From contig NZ_FMAF01000007.1 of NCBI RefSeq assembly GCF_900094565.1, positions 1 to 64,000 on the forward strand: a stretch of DNA of 64,000 bases, in the 5' to 3' direction. Numbering within the stretch: position 1 is the first letter of the stretch; the number at the start of each line of letters is the position of its first letter. The notes under the pieces are model-generated. The model saw only the letters and a program-made list of their open reading frames with translations, had not been told where the DNA came from and made no database searches. The position numbers were made by a program, and so were the translations under genes. Shown here one piece after another: positions 53,088 through 63,846 of the stretch. Origin of the DNA: Martinezella lusitana. Its GTDB lineage: Bacteria; Pseudomonadota; Alphaproteobacteria; Rhizobiales; Rhizobiaceae.

Positions 53088-54695
53088 ATGAGCGGGGCAA
53101 GCTCAGCCGCCGGCGGGACAGGAGTTGCCGCCCACGCCACCAATCCGTGGCTGATCGCGATCGTGGTGTCGCTTGCGACCTTCATGGAGGTGCTGGACAC
53201 CACGATTGCCAATGTCGCGCTGCGCTATATCTCCGGCGGTCTTGCGGTTAGCTCCGACGAGGCATCCTGGGTGGTGACGACCTATCTGGTGTCCAACGCC
53301 ATCGTGCTTGTTGCCAGCAGCTATCTTTCCGAGCGGTTCGGGCGGCGACGGTTCTACCTCCTGTGTCTCGCGACATTCACGATCGCCTCTATCCTGTGCG
53401 GTCTTTCCTGGAACCTGCAGACATTGCTGATTTTCCGGGTCATCCAGGGGTTTGCCGGTGGCGGTATGATCCCGACCTCGCAGGCCATCCTCGCCGATGC
53501 CTTTCCGCCGGCAAAGCGCGGCCAGGCCTTCGCGCTTTTCGGCGTGGCCGTCGTGGTCGCACCGGTCGTGGGTCCGACGCTTGGCGGCTATCTGTCGGAC
53601 AACTTCTCCTGGCACTGGTGCTTCCTTATCAACGGTCCTGTCGGCGTTTTCGCCTTCGCCCTTGTCTACATCTTGTTGAAGGAGAGCCCCGAGACGGCGC
53701 AGAAACGTCAGGAGTTCCGAAAGAAGGGAGTCCGTTTCGATCTCGTCGGCTTTTTGCTGGTCGCGACCTTTCTAGGCTCGCTCGAACTTACCCTCGATCG
53801 TGGGCAGACGGAGGATTGGTTCGGTTCCGGCTTCATCATTGCGACGACGGCGATATGTATTTTGGCGTTTGCTCTCGCAATTCCCTGGGTGCTGACGAAG
53901 GCCAACCCGATCGTCGATGGATGGCTGCTTGGCACCCGGCAATTCGGATCCTGTTTCATCGTGATGATGGCAACCGGCGCGATCCTGATCGCTACCACAC
54001 AGTTCATTCCGCAGGTCGTGCAGCAGAACTATGGATACACGGCAACCTGGGCCGGTTTGGCGCTGTCGCCCGGCGGCCTCGTCACCATGGTGATGATGTT
54101 CGTCACAGGTCGCCTGAATTCGTTGATCCAGCCGAAATATCTGATCGCCGTCGGCGCGGCGATTATCGCGATGTCGATGTGGCAGCTGACGCGGCTTTAT
54201 CCCGGCCTGAACTTCGGTTTCTTCGTCTGGTCTCGCCTCTATATCGGCCTCGGCCTGCCGCTGATCTTTATCCCGATCACCTCGGCCTCCTACTATGGCC
54301 TCAGACGGGATCAGACCAATCAGGCGTCTGCCATGATCAATGCTGCCCGCAACATCGGCGGCTCTATCGGCGTCTGTATCGCTTCCAACGTGCTGGCGCA
54401 TCGCCAGCAATGGCATCAAAGCCGGCTGGTGGAACATATCGTGCCGTCCTCGCCCGCCTACCACGAAACGCTGCAGACAATGTCGCGCTATTTCGCGGAA
54501 AGAGGAGCAACGACGGCGGATGCCACAGCCCAGGCGACTGCCTGGATCGGCCAGCAAGTGCAAACCCAGGCAAGCTTCCTGGCCTATATTGATGTGTTTC
54601 ACGTGCTGATGCTGGTAGTGCTCTGCGCCATCCCGCTCGCTCTGATCCTCAGCAACGTCAACCTGAAGGAAGGCGGCGGTGGAGGAATGCATTGA
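53088..54695 (+). CDS. EmrB/QacA-type DHA2 multidrug efflux transporter
   Basis: A 535-residue major facilitator with 14 predicted helices. Diagnostic parts are FMEVLDTTIANVALRYISGG (motif D1), FGRRRFYLLC, RVIQGFAGGGMIPTSQAI and APVVGPTLGGYLSD. It exports hydrophobic compounds by proton antiport together with the EmrA-type protein upstream. ATG 53088 gives a normal start after the EmrA stop. Its 3' end faces the NmrA-like gene with 10 bases between. Confidence 0.94.
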   Translation: MSGASSAAGGTGVAAHATNPWLIAIVVSLATFMEVLDTTIANVALRYISGGLAVSSDEASWVVTTYLVSNAIVLVASSYLSERFGRRRFYLLCLATFTIASILCGLSWNLQTLLIFRVIQGFAGGGMIPTSQAILADAFPPAKRGQAFALFGVAVVVAPVVGPTLGGYLSDNFSWHWCFLINGPVGVFAFALVYILLKESPETAQKRQEFRKKGVRFDLVGFLLVATFLGSLELTLDRGQTEDWFGSGFIIATTAICILAFALAIPWVLTKANPIVDGWLLGTRQFGSCFIVMMATGAILIATTQFIPQVVQQNYGYTATWAGLALSPGGLVTMVMMFVTGRLNSLIQPKYLIAVGAAIIAMSMWQLTRLYPGLNFGFFVWSRLYIGLGLPLIFIPITSASYYGLRRDQTNQASAMINAARNIGGSIGVCIASNVLAHRQQWHQSRLVEHIVPSSPAYHETLQTMSRYFAERGATTADATAQATAWIGQQVQTQASFLAYIDVFHVLMLVVLCAIPLALILSNVNLKEGGGGGMH

Positions 54696-54705
54696 GGCTG
54701 TAAGC

Positions 54706-55584
54706 TCACCTTTGTGCGCCGAGAAGCGGCCGCAGCGCGTCCACCAACTCAATCTTGCCGCGGCGGATCTCGCCTACATCGCTTTCCGCATCTATCCTGC
54801 CGGCATTGTGGGCGACATAAAGCTCGACCAGCAGCCGTGCATAGTCCTCGGAAAGACCCGCTCGTATCAGCACGGTCCGCCATTCCGTTTCGGGCAGCGG
54901 CTGGGCGACGACGTTGCGGCCGGCCAGAAGGCCAATGGCGGCGGCGACGTCATTTGGCGTGTAGCGTCTCGGACCCTCAGCGTGGACGATTCTGAGTTTT
55001 GCGTTACTGTTATCCAGCAGCAGTTCGGCTGATATCGCCCCCACATCGAAGGCAGAGACGGTGGGGAGCAGCTTGGTCAGCGGATGATAGAAGCTTGGCA
55101 ATCGGCCACTTTCGGCGGCGGCTTTTGCAAGACGTGACCAATTCTCCATATGTTCGGCCGATCGCAGGAGGATAAGCCTGGAAGGCAGCTTTCGCAGCCG
55201 CGTCTCCAACGCGTGAAAGATCAAGGTGACGCCTGTGCCGGAGCTTTGCTCCGCGCCGTAGTCGGAGATGGCGAGGACGAGCTGAGGGTTGGCTGCCGCC
55301 AAAGCCTCGCCCAGTGAATCGATCAGTTGCAACATTCGCGATTGCGCATGCTCCGCACGAATATCGACCGGGCAGATGACCTGGACGGCGCGGGCGCCAT
55401 TCATTGCCGTCGCCAGGGCCCGGCGATCATGCAGGTCGGCAATGGCGATCTCGCAGCCGAGGTCGGAAAACTCCCGCGCTTGCGAGGGATCGCGCAGCAC
55501 GGCGCGGACCGGCGCCCCGGCTTTGCGCAGGGCGGCAATAGTCGTGCGGCCGATTTTCCCAGTGGCGCCTAGAATGACGTGCAT
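54706..55584 (-). CDS. NmrA/SDR-like NAD(P)-binding protein
   Basis: A 292-residue atypical short-chain dehydrogenase: the N-terminus VILGATGKIGRTTIAALRKA is the NAD(P)-binding GxxGxxG, with AVLRDPSQAREF after it. No YxxxK catalytic pair is obvious, as is typical for NmrA-like redox sensors and quinone oxidoreductase 2-type enzymes. ATG 55584 is set by AGGAGA eight bases upstream. It lies 100 bases downstream of an AraC regulator in the same direction, so it may be its target. Confidence 0.87.
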   Translation of the reverse strand: MHVILGATGKIGRTTIAALRKAGAPVRAVLRDPSQAREFSDLGCEIAIADLHDRRALATAMNGARAVQVICPVDIRAEHAQSRMLQLIDSLGEALAAANPQLVLAISDYGAEQSSGTGVTLIFHALETRLRKLPSRLILLRSAEHMENWSRLAKAAAESGRLPSFYHPLTKLLPTVSAFDVGAISAELLLDNSNAKLRIVHAEGPRRYTPNDVAAAIGLLAGRNVVAQPLPETEWRTVLIRAGLSEDYARLLVELYVAHNAGRIDAESDVGEIRRGKIELVDALRPLLGAQR

Positions 55585-55684
55585 CGTGTCTTCTCCTGTT
55601 CGTCTGCCAGCAAACCTATCCATTGACGCACGCTGGTTCGCGCAGGTTCGGACAGCCTATTGCAGGTTCGGACGACAATCGATG

Positions 55685-56548
55685 TCAGGAATGCATTCGG
55701 GTTATCATGCCGGGCGTGAGCCCGAGAATGCGCCGCATCCAGTGCGCCATGTGGCTTTGGTGGGCAAAGCCGGTCTCCAATGCGGCCTGAGCGACGGGTA
55801 TGTTTGCAGCCATAAGAAGCAATCTGGCGCGCTCGACCCGGCGCGTCAGGACATATCTATGGACCGGCATGCCGAAGGTGGCGCGAAACAGTGGTTTCAA
55901 ATGCGATACACTGAGCCCTGCGACCGCGGCGAGATCGGCAAGAGACAATGATTGATCGATATGATCCTCGATGAATTCCGCGAGACGTCGTTGTTGTCGG
56001 CTGGTCAATGTCGCGCGTGCGTCGGCAGGCTCGAACCGCTTTTGCCCGTCGCTTTCCACCAGGCGGATTGCGAGAGCCATGCCCAGCATGTCCGCATAAG
56101 TCCTGTCGGATGGTATGATCGCCTCGATCTCCGCCTTGATGGCCCAGGCTATCGACTCGATCCGTGGATCACGAAGCTGGAATTTAGGTGCCAGCGAAAC
56201 GGTTTCCGGATCCCGGCCGAGCTCGCGGGCGGCGGCATTGAGGAGTTCCGGCCGGATGTTCAGCCGCAGAATGGTGCAATCGCGATCATCTTCCCACCAG
56301 CCATCCAGTCCCGCGGGAACGACGTCGATATCGCCGTGTTTCTGCTGCCGGCGATAATGCCGGCCGTCGCACTGGCAGTGGGCATTCACGGCGCGTCCAA
56401 AATGAATGCCCAGCCGGTGCGTTCGCGATCCGGGCACATGTGTGCGGCCGGCCTGAATATGCAGGAACTCTGCCTCCAGACCTGTCCAGCCGCGATCCCT
56501 GCTGGAAAGAAGGGTACTGGCGGCATTGGCGTTGCTGAACCGATCCAT
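55685..56548 (-). CDS. AraC-family transcriptional regulator
   Basis: A 287-residue regulator whose C-terminal 100 residues have both AraC helix-turn-helix units (LADLAAVAGLSVSHLKPLFR and IPVAQAALETGFAHQSHMAH, ending LGLTPGMI). The N-terminal part is a cupin-like sensor region (about 30-160). Effector unknown. It precedes the NmrA-like gene and probably regulates it. Confidence 0.9.
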   Translation of the reverse strand: MDRFSNANAASTLLSSRDRGWTGLEAEFLHIQAGRTHVPGSRTHRLGIHFGRAVNAHCQCDGRHYRRQQKHGDIDVVPAGLDGWWEDDRDCTILRLNIRPELLNAAARELGRDPETVSLAPKFQLRDPRIESIAWAIKAEIEAIIPSDRTYADMLGMALAIRLVESDGQKRFEPADARATLTSRQQRRLAEFIEDHIDQSLSLADLAAVAGLSVSHLKPLFRATFGMPVHRYVLTRRVERARLLLMAANIPVAQAALETGFAHQSHMAHWMRRILGLTPGMITRMHS

Positions 56549-56594
56549 GATGTCGTCTTCCGGCTAGATCCGACGCCCACAGTCTGGGGCGACC

Positions 56595-56930
56595 TTATTT
56601 CTCGAATATAGGGACGCCCGCGCATCCGGTCGAGCCGTGTTCTAGCTCCTTATAGATCTGGGAGAGGTTGCCGATCGGATGGGTGAGAAGCTCGCCTGCC
56701 ATTTCGTTGGCTATGGAGAGAAAGCGGAAAAATCTCCATATTCTTCGGTGCCATCGCGTCCGCTTGGCACGACCTGCAACCTCATGAGGCTAACGTCGGA
56801 CTGAGCGCGATGTTCCGATTTGAGCATGTAGGGATCGGTGAGCTCATCCTTGGTGACGATCCAGGGCCCGAGCACATTGACACCGCCGAAGCTCTTGCCC
56901 TTGGAGCCGCGCCTTTACGAGGTAACGCGG
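56595..56930 (-). pseudogene. Probable fumarylacetoacetate hydrolase-family gene remnant
   Basis: Leftward translation from about 56910 reads RGSKGKSFGG, then LGPWIVTKDELTDPY, which resembles the KSFD-x-GPWIVTADE block of FAH-family enzymes. It runs to a stop at 56711-56713. In another frame an open stretch (SIANEMAGELLTHPIGNL and on to TAA at 56595-56597) continues, as expected of a frameshifted decaying gene, but I do not recognise this second part. No start or upstream catalytic half is present. The rest of 56549-56973 shows nothing else. Confidence 0.45.
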
Positions 56931-56973
56931 GCACTCGGGTTTTCACGCGCAAAACCGCGGCCGCGAGCGAAGT

Positions 56974-58266
56974 TCAGCCCTCGAAGCCAAATCTTTCGCT
57001 GTCGAATTTATCCTCGGCAACCGCGGAAGCACTGTGCCCGGCGTCTGTTGCATCTGCTTCCATGGGGAGCGGCGCACCGACCAGATCGGGAAGCGTCATT
57101 TCCATCGCAGTGCCCGGAGGCTGCAAGGCCCATGCGACAAGGGCCCCTGTGGACATGGCACCGACCCCGGCCGATACCTCCTGTGCGGCGGTGGTCGGCA
57201 GATCCGCCATGGGCTGCATCCTCGCCATGGCATCGTTCAGCGAAGCTCCCGAGCGATCCGCAACGAGCAGGTTGCCCGCATCGTTGCGTCCCACCACCAG
57301 GCTCGCAAGGGCCGTGGGGACGGTTCTTTCAGGGGCGGATGTCGGGATCACCACGATGCTGTTCGGTCGCGAAGCCGGCAGTGGGACGGTATAGGATGCG
57401 AGGTCGGCGAAGGGTCGAATTTCATTCTCTTCCGCTATCCGTTTGCCGAGTTGAAGCTCCAGTCCATTGCCGGCCCGGCTTCGCGGCGTCGGCAGCATGG
57501 CGGTGACAAGGCTTCTGCCGGCCAGAGGGTCGGAGGAGGTCGCCGGGGTTTCGGCGTCATCGTCCTCATCCGCAATGGCCGCAATCCTGCTTCCCGCCAG
57601 GCGGACGCGTTTCTTTGATTCCGCGACCGCGACTTCGTAACCCGGCAGCGGCCTTCCATCTGCTGGCAGATGCATGGTCTGCCCCGTTGGAAAGAGCCGC
57701 GCGAGCTCCTGGCGCGACATTCTGGGCCAGGCACGGACATTGCCGACGTCCAGATGCACGAACGGCGATCCGGATGTCGGATAGAAGCCGACGCCGCCGA
57801 CCTGCATCTGCATGGCCACTGCGCGCAGGGTCGCAAGCTTCACGCCCGGTATGTAGAAGTCCATCGCCTTGCCAAGCGTGTGCTGGCTGTGTTTCGCGAC
57901 ACCGGAACTCCGCGATCGGTTTCGCAGCATGCTGTTTGTCGAAGGCGAGCGATAGGCCGAGACGACGTGAATGGGTTCCCTTGCGCCACTGCGGCGATAG
58001 ACTTCCCAGACCAGATCGAGCAAGTCCGGATCGATCCTGGTCGGCTCGTTCTTCCGCCAATCGCGCAGGAAGCGGTTGATCTGCGCCAGGCCCTTCGGAT
58101 CGAATTTGCCGCCCCGCTTGAAGACGATGGTTGCCCGTTCGCCGGTATGCGTGAAGAAGAGCTTGAGTGCTCGGTCGTCTGCCGCTGCCTGCGCAGTTCC
58201 GGCTAAAGCGCCCAGCACCAGCACTGCAATCAGCGCCACTCGGCAAGCGACGAAGGACAGGGCCAT
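56974..58266 (-). CDS. DUF882 (YcbK-like, peptidase M15-type fold) secreted protein with long C-terminal tail
   Basis: A 430-residue protein with a signal peptide (VALIAVLVLGALAGTAQA). The DUF882 domain (about 30-185) shows VSAYRSPSTNSMLRNRS, SQHTLGKAMDFYIPGV and GFYPTSGSPFVHLDVG, with the His/Asp/His metal-site residues of M15-type peptidases. Such proteins probably act on peptidoglycan. The remaining about 250 residues are Ala/Pro/Ser-rich and unrecognised, longer than the usual 180-200-residue family member. A GTG 42 bases upstream is in frame; I prefer ATG 58266 since it puts the signal peptide at the N-terminus. Confidence 0.85.
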   Translation of the reverse strand: MALSFVACRVALIAVLVLGALAGTAQAAADDRALKLFFTHTGERATIVFKRGGKFDPKGLAQINRFLRDWRKNEPTRIDPDLLDLVWEVYRRSGAREPIHVVSAYRSPSTNSMLRNRSRSSGVAKHSQHTLGKAMDFYIPGVKLATLRAVAMQMQVGGVGFYPTSGSPFVHLDVGNVRAWPRMSRQELARLFPTGQTMHLPADGRPLPGYEVAVAESKKRVRLAGSRIAAIADEDDDAETPATSSDPLAGRSLVTAMLPTPRSRAGNGLELQLGKRIAEENEIRPFADLASYTVPLPASRPNSIVVIPTSAPERTVPTALASLVVGRNDAGNLLVADRSGASLNDAMARMQPMADLPTTAAQEVSAGVGAMSTGALVAWALQPPGTAMEMTLPDLVGAPLPMEADATDAGHSASAVAEDKFDSERFGFEG

Positions 58267-58524
58267 TGCTAAAGTTGTCGTCGGAATGGAAAGGATCGCT
58301 AGGTGCACGGATACGACTTTCGCCCTTGGTAAAAGACACAGGAAATCAGAGGCGCCGCATCTGCGACATCGCTTTCGCTACAATTATGGTCAACAAATGC
58401 CTAACGGATGGTTTATGGCGCATAGACGCGACGTAAACCGTCGGCCTGGCGCTGCGGAAGCAGGCTGGTTCCGGTCCGAGCAGCATCGGCCTGCGCGGCT
58501 AATCGGGCCTAAAGGTGACTGCGC

Positions 58525-59520
58525 TTACTCGGCGAGCAGCCGCGCGTCAGGCCGGCGGGCGGCCGATATCAGGAGCCGCCTTGCGCGGATTGCGGTCCAT
58601 TGCTGGTCGATCAGCACCCCAATCAGGATAACGCCGCCCATGACCGCGAAGTTGAGCGAGGAGGGGATGCCGAGAAGATTGACGAGGTTCTGCAGCTCCT
58701 GCAGCAGGATCGTGCCCAAGACCACGCCGATCAGAGATCCTTCGCCGCCGCGCAGCGAAAAGCCGCCCAGCACCGCCGCTGCAATGGCGTAGAGCTCGTA
58801 GAACTGCCCATGGCTCGCCGGCGAGATCGAACGGGTGTACATCGCGAAATAGATCGCGGAGAGCGCCGTCAGCACGCCGCATATGACATAGGCGATCATC
58901 ACCATCTTGGCGGTGCGAATGCCGGAATATTTCGCGGCTTCCTCGTTCTTGCCGATGGCATAGAGATAGCGTCCATACACGGAGCGATGAAGGACGATCC
59001 ACATGACGGCCGCGATAATCACCAGCGCGATGAAGGTGTTTGGCACGCCGTAAAATCGGCCGGCGGTCAGGAATTCCAAGTCGGGAAAGTTTTGGCCGAA
59101 GGCGAAACCTGCCGTGCCATCAGCCGTATAGAAACGCGCCGCCCCGCGATAGATCAACAAGCCGCAAAGAGTGACGACGAAGGGCTGGAGGTTGAGCCGC
59201 GTAATGAGCCAGCCGTGGATTGCACCGAAAATGCCACCAAGGATCAGGATCACTGGCAGCGCGATGGGCCAGGGCATGTTCTGGACGGCGACGAAATCGA
59301 TGAAGAGTACGCCGAGGAAGGCAACGAGGGAGCCAACGGAGAGTTCGATCCCGCCGGTGATGATCACGAAGGCTTGCCCGATCGATAATATCCCGAAAAG
59401 GCCGATGAGATTTGACGTATTGGCCAGGTTGATCGGCAGAAGGAACCGCGGATTGATGATCGCGACGACAATGCCGACGGCGATGATCAACAGGAGCAAG
59501 CCCAGATCTTTCTTACTCAT
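58525..59520 (-). CDS. Sugar ABC transporter permease (RbsC/XylH type)
   Basis: A 331-residue permease with 8-10 helices and family motifs: VIITGGIELSVGSLVAFLGV near the N-terminal third and AAVLGGFSLRGGEGSLIGVV near the C-terminus. It forms the channel for a ribose/xylose-type sugar with the ATPase upstream. It is the last gene of the leftward transporter operon. About 215 bases (58309-58524) separate it from the DUF882 gene and show no feature. Confidence 0.94.
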   Translation of the reverse strand: MSKKDLGLLLLIIAVGIVVAIINPRFLLPINLANTSNLIGLFGILSIGQAFVIITGGIELSVGSLVAFLGVLFIDFVAVQNMPWPIALPVILILGGIFGAIHGWLITRLNLQPFVVTLCGLLIYRGAARFYTADGTAGFAFGQNFPDLEFLTAGRFYGVPNTFIALVIIAAVMWIVLHRSVYGRYLYAIGKNEEAAKYSGIRTAKMVMIAYVICGVLTALSAIYFAMYTRSISPASHGQFYELYAIAAAVLGGFSLRGGEGSLIGVVLGTILLQELQNLVNLLGIPSSLNFAVMGGVILIGVLIDQQWTAIRARRLLISAARRPDARLLAE

Positions 59521-59549
59521 CGTATATCCATTCGATTTGGCCGCAGCCG

Positions 59550-61091
<1,542 letters not shown>

Positions 61092-61161
61092 AACGGATAT
61101 AGAGCCTGCAGGATATGCGATGCGGCTTGAATGCCGATCTCAGCTTCGCGCGCGATCAAGG

Positions 61162-61197
61162 TGTAACAGCGCCGGATCAATGGCCGGCGCTGTTACA
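61162..61197 (-). other. Strong hairpin between the binding-protein and ATPase genes
   Basis: TGTAACAGCGCCGG (61162-61175) pairs perfectly with CCGGCGCTGTTACA (61184-61197), an uninterrupted 14-bp stem with an 8-base loop. No T-run follows in the direction of transcription, so it is not a classic terminator. Hairpins at this spot of sugar-ABC operons are known to protect the binding-protein mRNA and lower expression of the genes downstream; that role is likely here. Confidence 0.85.
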
Positions 61198-61208
61198 GGA
61201 GATGATCT

Positions 61209-62171
61209 TCAGTTGCCGGCCATCGCCTTCAAATTTGCGGCATAGGCGTCGACGTCATCCTTGCCGATAATCTTCGTCGGGATGATGATCAGCTTTCCAG
61301 CAGGAATACCCGATTTGTCGCCCTTCAGATAGGCGGCCATCAGTTTCATGCCCTGATAGGCCCACAGGTAGGGCTGCTGCACCACCGTGGCGGCAATCGT
61401 GCCTTCCTTGACACCGCCGAGCGTGATCGGATCGTCATCGAAGCCGACGACGGTGATCTGGCCGAGCTTGCCCGCTTCGCGCAGCGCCTCGTAGATGCGT
61501 GGCGTATTGTAGGAATAGAAGCCGACCATGCAGGTGACGTCAGGGCTGGCAACAAGTGCATCCTCGACGTTCTTCTTGGCTCTGGTCTGGTCGATATCGT
61601 CGCCGCGCACGTCTGTCAGCTCGATCTTCGTGCCGGCGATACCGTCCTTCATGCCCTTGATACGCTCCTTGGCATTGTCGGCACCGAGCAGGCCGACGAA
61701 GCCGATGCACTTGCCACCGTTCGGCATGGCCTTTTTGGCGATTTCGGCAGCTTGCTTGCCGGCATCGACATTCGACGAGCCGATATAAGCGACGCGGTTC
61801 GTATCCGGCGCATCGCTATCAGTCGTAAACAGGGCGGTCTGCGAGCCGATCTTGTTCAGGCCATCCGTCGAGGTCTTGGGATCGACAGCCGAAACCATGA
61901 TGCCCTTGACGCCAGCTGAAACCAGGTCTTCCATCAATCGCTGCTGAATCGCGACGGAAGACTGCTCGGGATATTTCAGTTCCAAGTTGAAATCCGGCAG
62001 CTCGGCCTGTGCCTTCTTGACGCCGGCTTCGGCGGCCTTCCAGAAGTCGGACGCGCCGTTGACGACGAATGCCAGCGTCGGCTTGTCGGCAGCATAGGCG
62101 ACCGTGGCCGTTGCATAGCTCAGCATCAGCCCTGCCGCAAAGGCGGCAGCACCACGTGTTACGTATTTCAT
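61209..62171 (-). CDS. Sugar ABC transporter periplasmic binding protein (RbsB type)
   Basis: A 320-residue periplasmic protein with a signal peptide ending VAYA-A near residue 27, then the type I fold of the ribose/galactose-binding family (LAFVVNGASDFWKAAEAGVK, IMVSAVDPKTSTDGLNKI, ITVVGFDDDPITLGGVKEG). It delivers the sugar to the membrane complex. As first gene of the operon it is expected to be the most abundant product. The ligand cannot be named with confidence. Confidence 0.94.
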   Translation of the reverse strand: MKYVTRGAAAFAAGLMLSYATATVAYAADKPTLAFVVNGASDFWKAAEAGVKKAQAELPDFNLELKYPEQSSVAIQQRLMEDLVSAGVKGIMVSAVDPKTSTDGLNKIGSQTALFTTDSDAPDTNRVAYIGSSNVDAGKQAAEIAKKAMPNGGKCIGFVGLLGADNAKERIKGMKDGIAGTKIELTDVRGDDIDQTRAKKNVEDALVASPDVTCMVGFYSYNTPRIYEALREAGKLGQITVVGFDDDPITLGGVKEGTIAATVVQQPYLWAYQGMKLMAAYLKGDKSGIPAGKLIIIPTKIIGKDDVDAYAANLKAMAGN

Positions 62172-62298
62172 GATAATCCTCCCATAGACCCGTTAGCAGG
62201 ATCCAGTTGCAACTCGCGGCAGACCGGTCCTGAACCCCCTCCTAGGGCCTCTCGCAAGCGAGACACGGCACGTCCAACCACGCGGTCAACGGTATACA

Positions 62299-62314
62299 AC
62301 TAATTTCAATTAGT
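62299..62314. promoter_or_regulatory. Candidate operator 1: ACTAAT-TTCA-ATTAGT
   Basis: A perfect inverted repeat, CTAAT (62300-62304) and ATTAG (62309-62313) around four bases, 128 bases upstream of the binding-protein gene. The same half-sites and spacing return at 62466-62481 near the LacI gene. LacI-family regulators bind such two-fold sites. No other gene lies in the 371-bp region 62172-62542. Confidence 0.6.
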
Positions 62315-62465
62315 AAATAGTATTACCTTAATGACCATGGGGCATTTCCTCCGACGTTGCGACACAAGTGTCGTTTTCCATCAAGCTTTTGGGCAAAGGA
62401 CGGCTTTGATACGTTGACAATTCGCTATTCTACCCTTCGACAGTTGCCGAAATCCTCTCAACAGT

Positions 62466-62481
62466 GCTAATAAAAATTAGC
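62466..62481. promoter_or_regulatory. Candidate operator 2: GCTAAT-AAAA-ATTAGC
   Basis: A perfect inverted repeat with half-sites CTAAT (62467-62471) and ATTAG (62476-62480), identical in form to the site at 62299-62314. It lies 62 bases before the LacI start, suiting autoregulation. The centres are 167 bp apart, close to 16 helical turns, so the two could be looped together. Confidence 0.6.
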
Positions 62482-62542
62482 GCGGGGCAAGGCGGTGGGG
62501 AAATGTCCGCCAGTTTCGCTTCAGGGGAGACGAGATATCGCT

Positions 62543-63706
62543 ATGAAAAGAACAATCGCCGCAGACGGTGGGCAAGCGGCCGACGGCAACACGGCGCCGA
62601 AGCGGAAGGGCCGCCGTCTGGGCAGCAGGGTTACGATGACAGACATAGCCAAGGCTGCCGGATGTTCGCAGGCTGCCGTCTCTTTCGTCCTCAACAATAC
62701 GCCCGGCATGCGCCTGTCACAACAGACCCGCGACAGGGTCATCGAAGCGGCCCGTCAGCTCGGTTATGTCGCCCCGGTGTTTACCACGCCGCCGGCGCTT
62801 GCATCCCAGTCGAAACTGGATGGCGTCATCGGCTTTGCGGTCGACCAGCTTGCAACCAGCCCGGAGGCGGTCGTTGCCATAGAAGGCGCGCGTCAGGCGT
62901 CGTGGAATGCCGGCAATGTCCTGCTCGTCGCCCAGACGATGAGCGATCCGGTCATGGAGCCGCGGGCAATAAAGGCGCTTACCAATAGCGGGATTTCGGC
63001 CCTTATCTACATGACGATATTCACCCGCGAGGTGGAACTCCCCGACTATTTGTACGACCTCAATATTCCGCTTGTTCTCCTTAATTGCTACACCTCGGAC
63101 TATGCGTTTCCGGCGGTCATCCCGAGCGAAATCGCGGGCGGCCAGACGGCCACCCGGCATTTGATCTCGCACGGCCATCATCGGATCGCGACGATCACCG
63201 GCGAGCCATGGATGCAGGCGGCTCAGGACCGGCTGACGGGCTATCGCAGGGCTCTGGCAACGGCCGACATTCCATTCGACCCCGAACTGGTGATCGAGGG
63301 CGACTGGTCGGCGAGTGCCGGCTATTCCGCGACGATGAAGTTGCTCTCGCTTGCCGAGCGCCCGACTGCAATCTTCTGCCAGAACGACCGCACCGCCATC
63401 GGATGTTATGAGGCTCTCAAAGAGGCGGGGCTGCATATCCCGAAGGATATGTCAGTGATAGGTTACGATGACGAAGACATTTCCCGTCATCTCGTGCCTC
63501 CTCTGACGACCTCCGTCCTTCCGCACATGGCAATGGGCCAATGGGCGATCGAACATCTTGAGACAGCGATATTGCCGCGGGAGCGCCGTTATCAGATTAC
63601 CAAGCTGGAATGTTCGCTTGTAAAACGGGCGTCCGTCGCTGCCCCCGCCGGTGTGCATGCGATTGCTGGCGCAAGGGCGGCCAATCGCAGAGCGCGAAAA
63701 GTCTGA
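62543..63706 (+). CDS. LacI-family transcriptional regulator of the sugar transporter
   Basis: A 387-residue regulator, a little longer than usual (about 340) because of a basic N-terminal extension (KRKGRRLGSR) before the helix-turn-helix MTDIAKAAGCSQAAVSFVLN. The hinge and periplasmic-binding-protein-like effector domain follow (ALIYMTIFTREVELPDYLYD, GHHRIATITGEPWMQAAQDR, VIGYDDEDISRHLVPPLTT). It diverges from the transporter operon and should repress it until the sugar binds. ATG 62543 follows GGGGAGA; an upstream GTG at 62495 is possible. Confidence 0.93.
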   Translation: MKRTIAADGGQAADGNTAPKRKGRRLGSRVTMTDIAKAAGCSQAAVSFVLNNTPGMRLSQQTRDRVIEAARQLGYVAPVFTTPPALASQSKLDGVIGFAVDQLATSPEAVVAIEGARQASWNAGNVLLVAQTMSDPVMEPRAIKALTNSGISALIYMTIFTREVELPDYLYDLNIPLVLLNCYTSDYAFPAVIPSEIAGGQTATRHLISHGHHRIATITGEPWMQAAQDRLTGYRRALATADIPFDPELVIEGDWSASAGYSATMKLLSLAERPTAIFCQNDRTAIGCYEALKEAGLHIPKDMSVIGYDDEDISRHLVPPLTTSVLPHMAMGQWAIEHLETAILPRERRYQITKLECSLVKRASVAAPAGVHAIAGARAANRRARKV

Positions 63707-63846
63707 TGCATTGGCAGCTCGGCTTTCGCGGAAAGACGAGATCGCTCTCCACATCGGTGGATTGTCTAGGGGCTAAGCCCATTGGCCGCCAAGCCACAGC
63801 ATCGCTTCATCGGCAATCCTGAACTGCACGGCGACTTCTTCAGCAT

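Noticed and set aside
61162-61197. Rho-independent terminator ending the binding-protein transcript
   Set aside because: The stem is strong, but no T-run follows on the transcribed strand and the ATPase and permease genes continue downstream.
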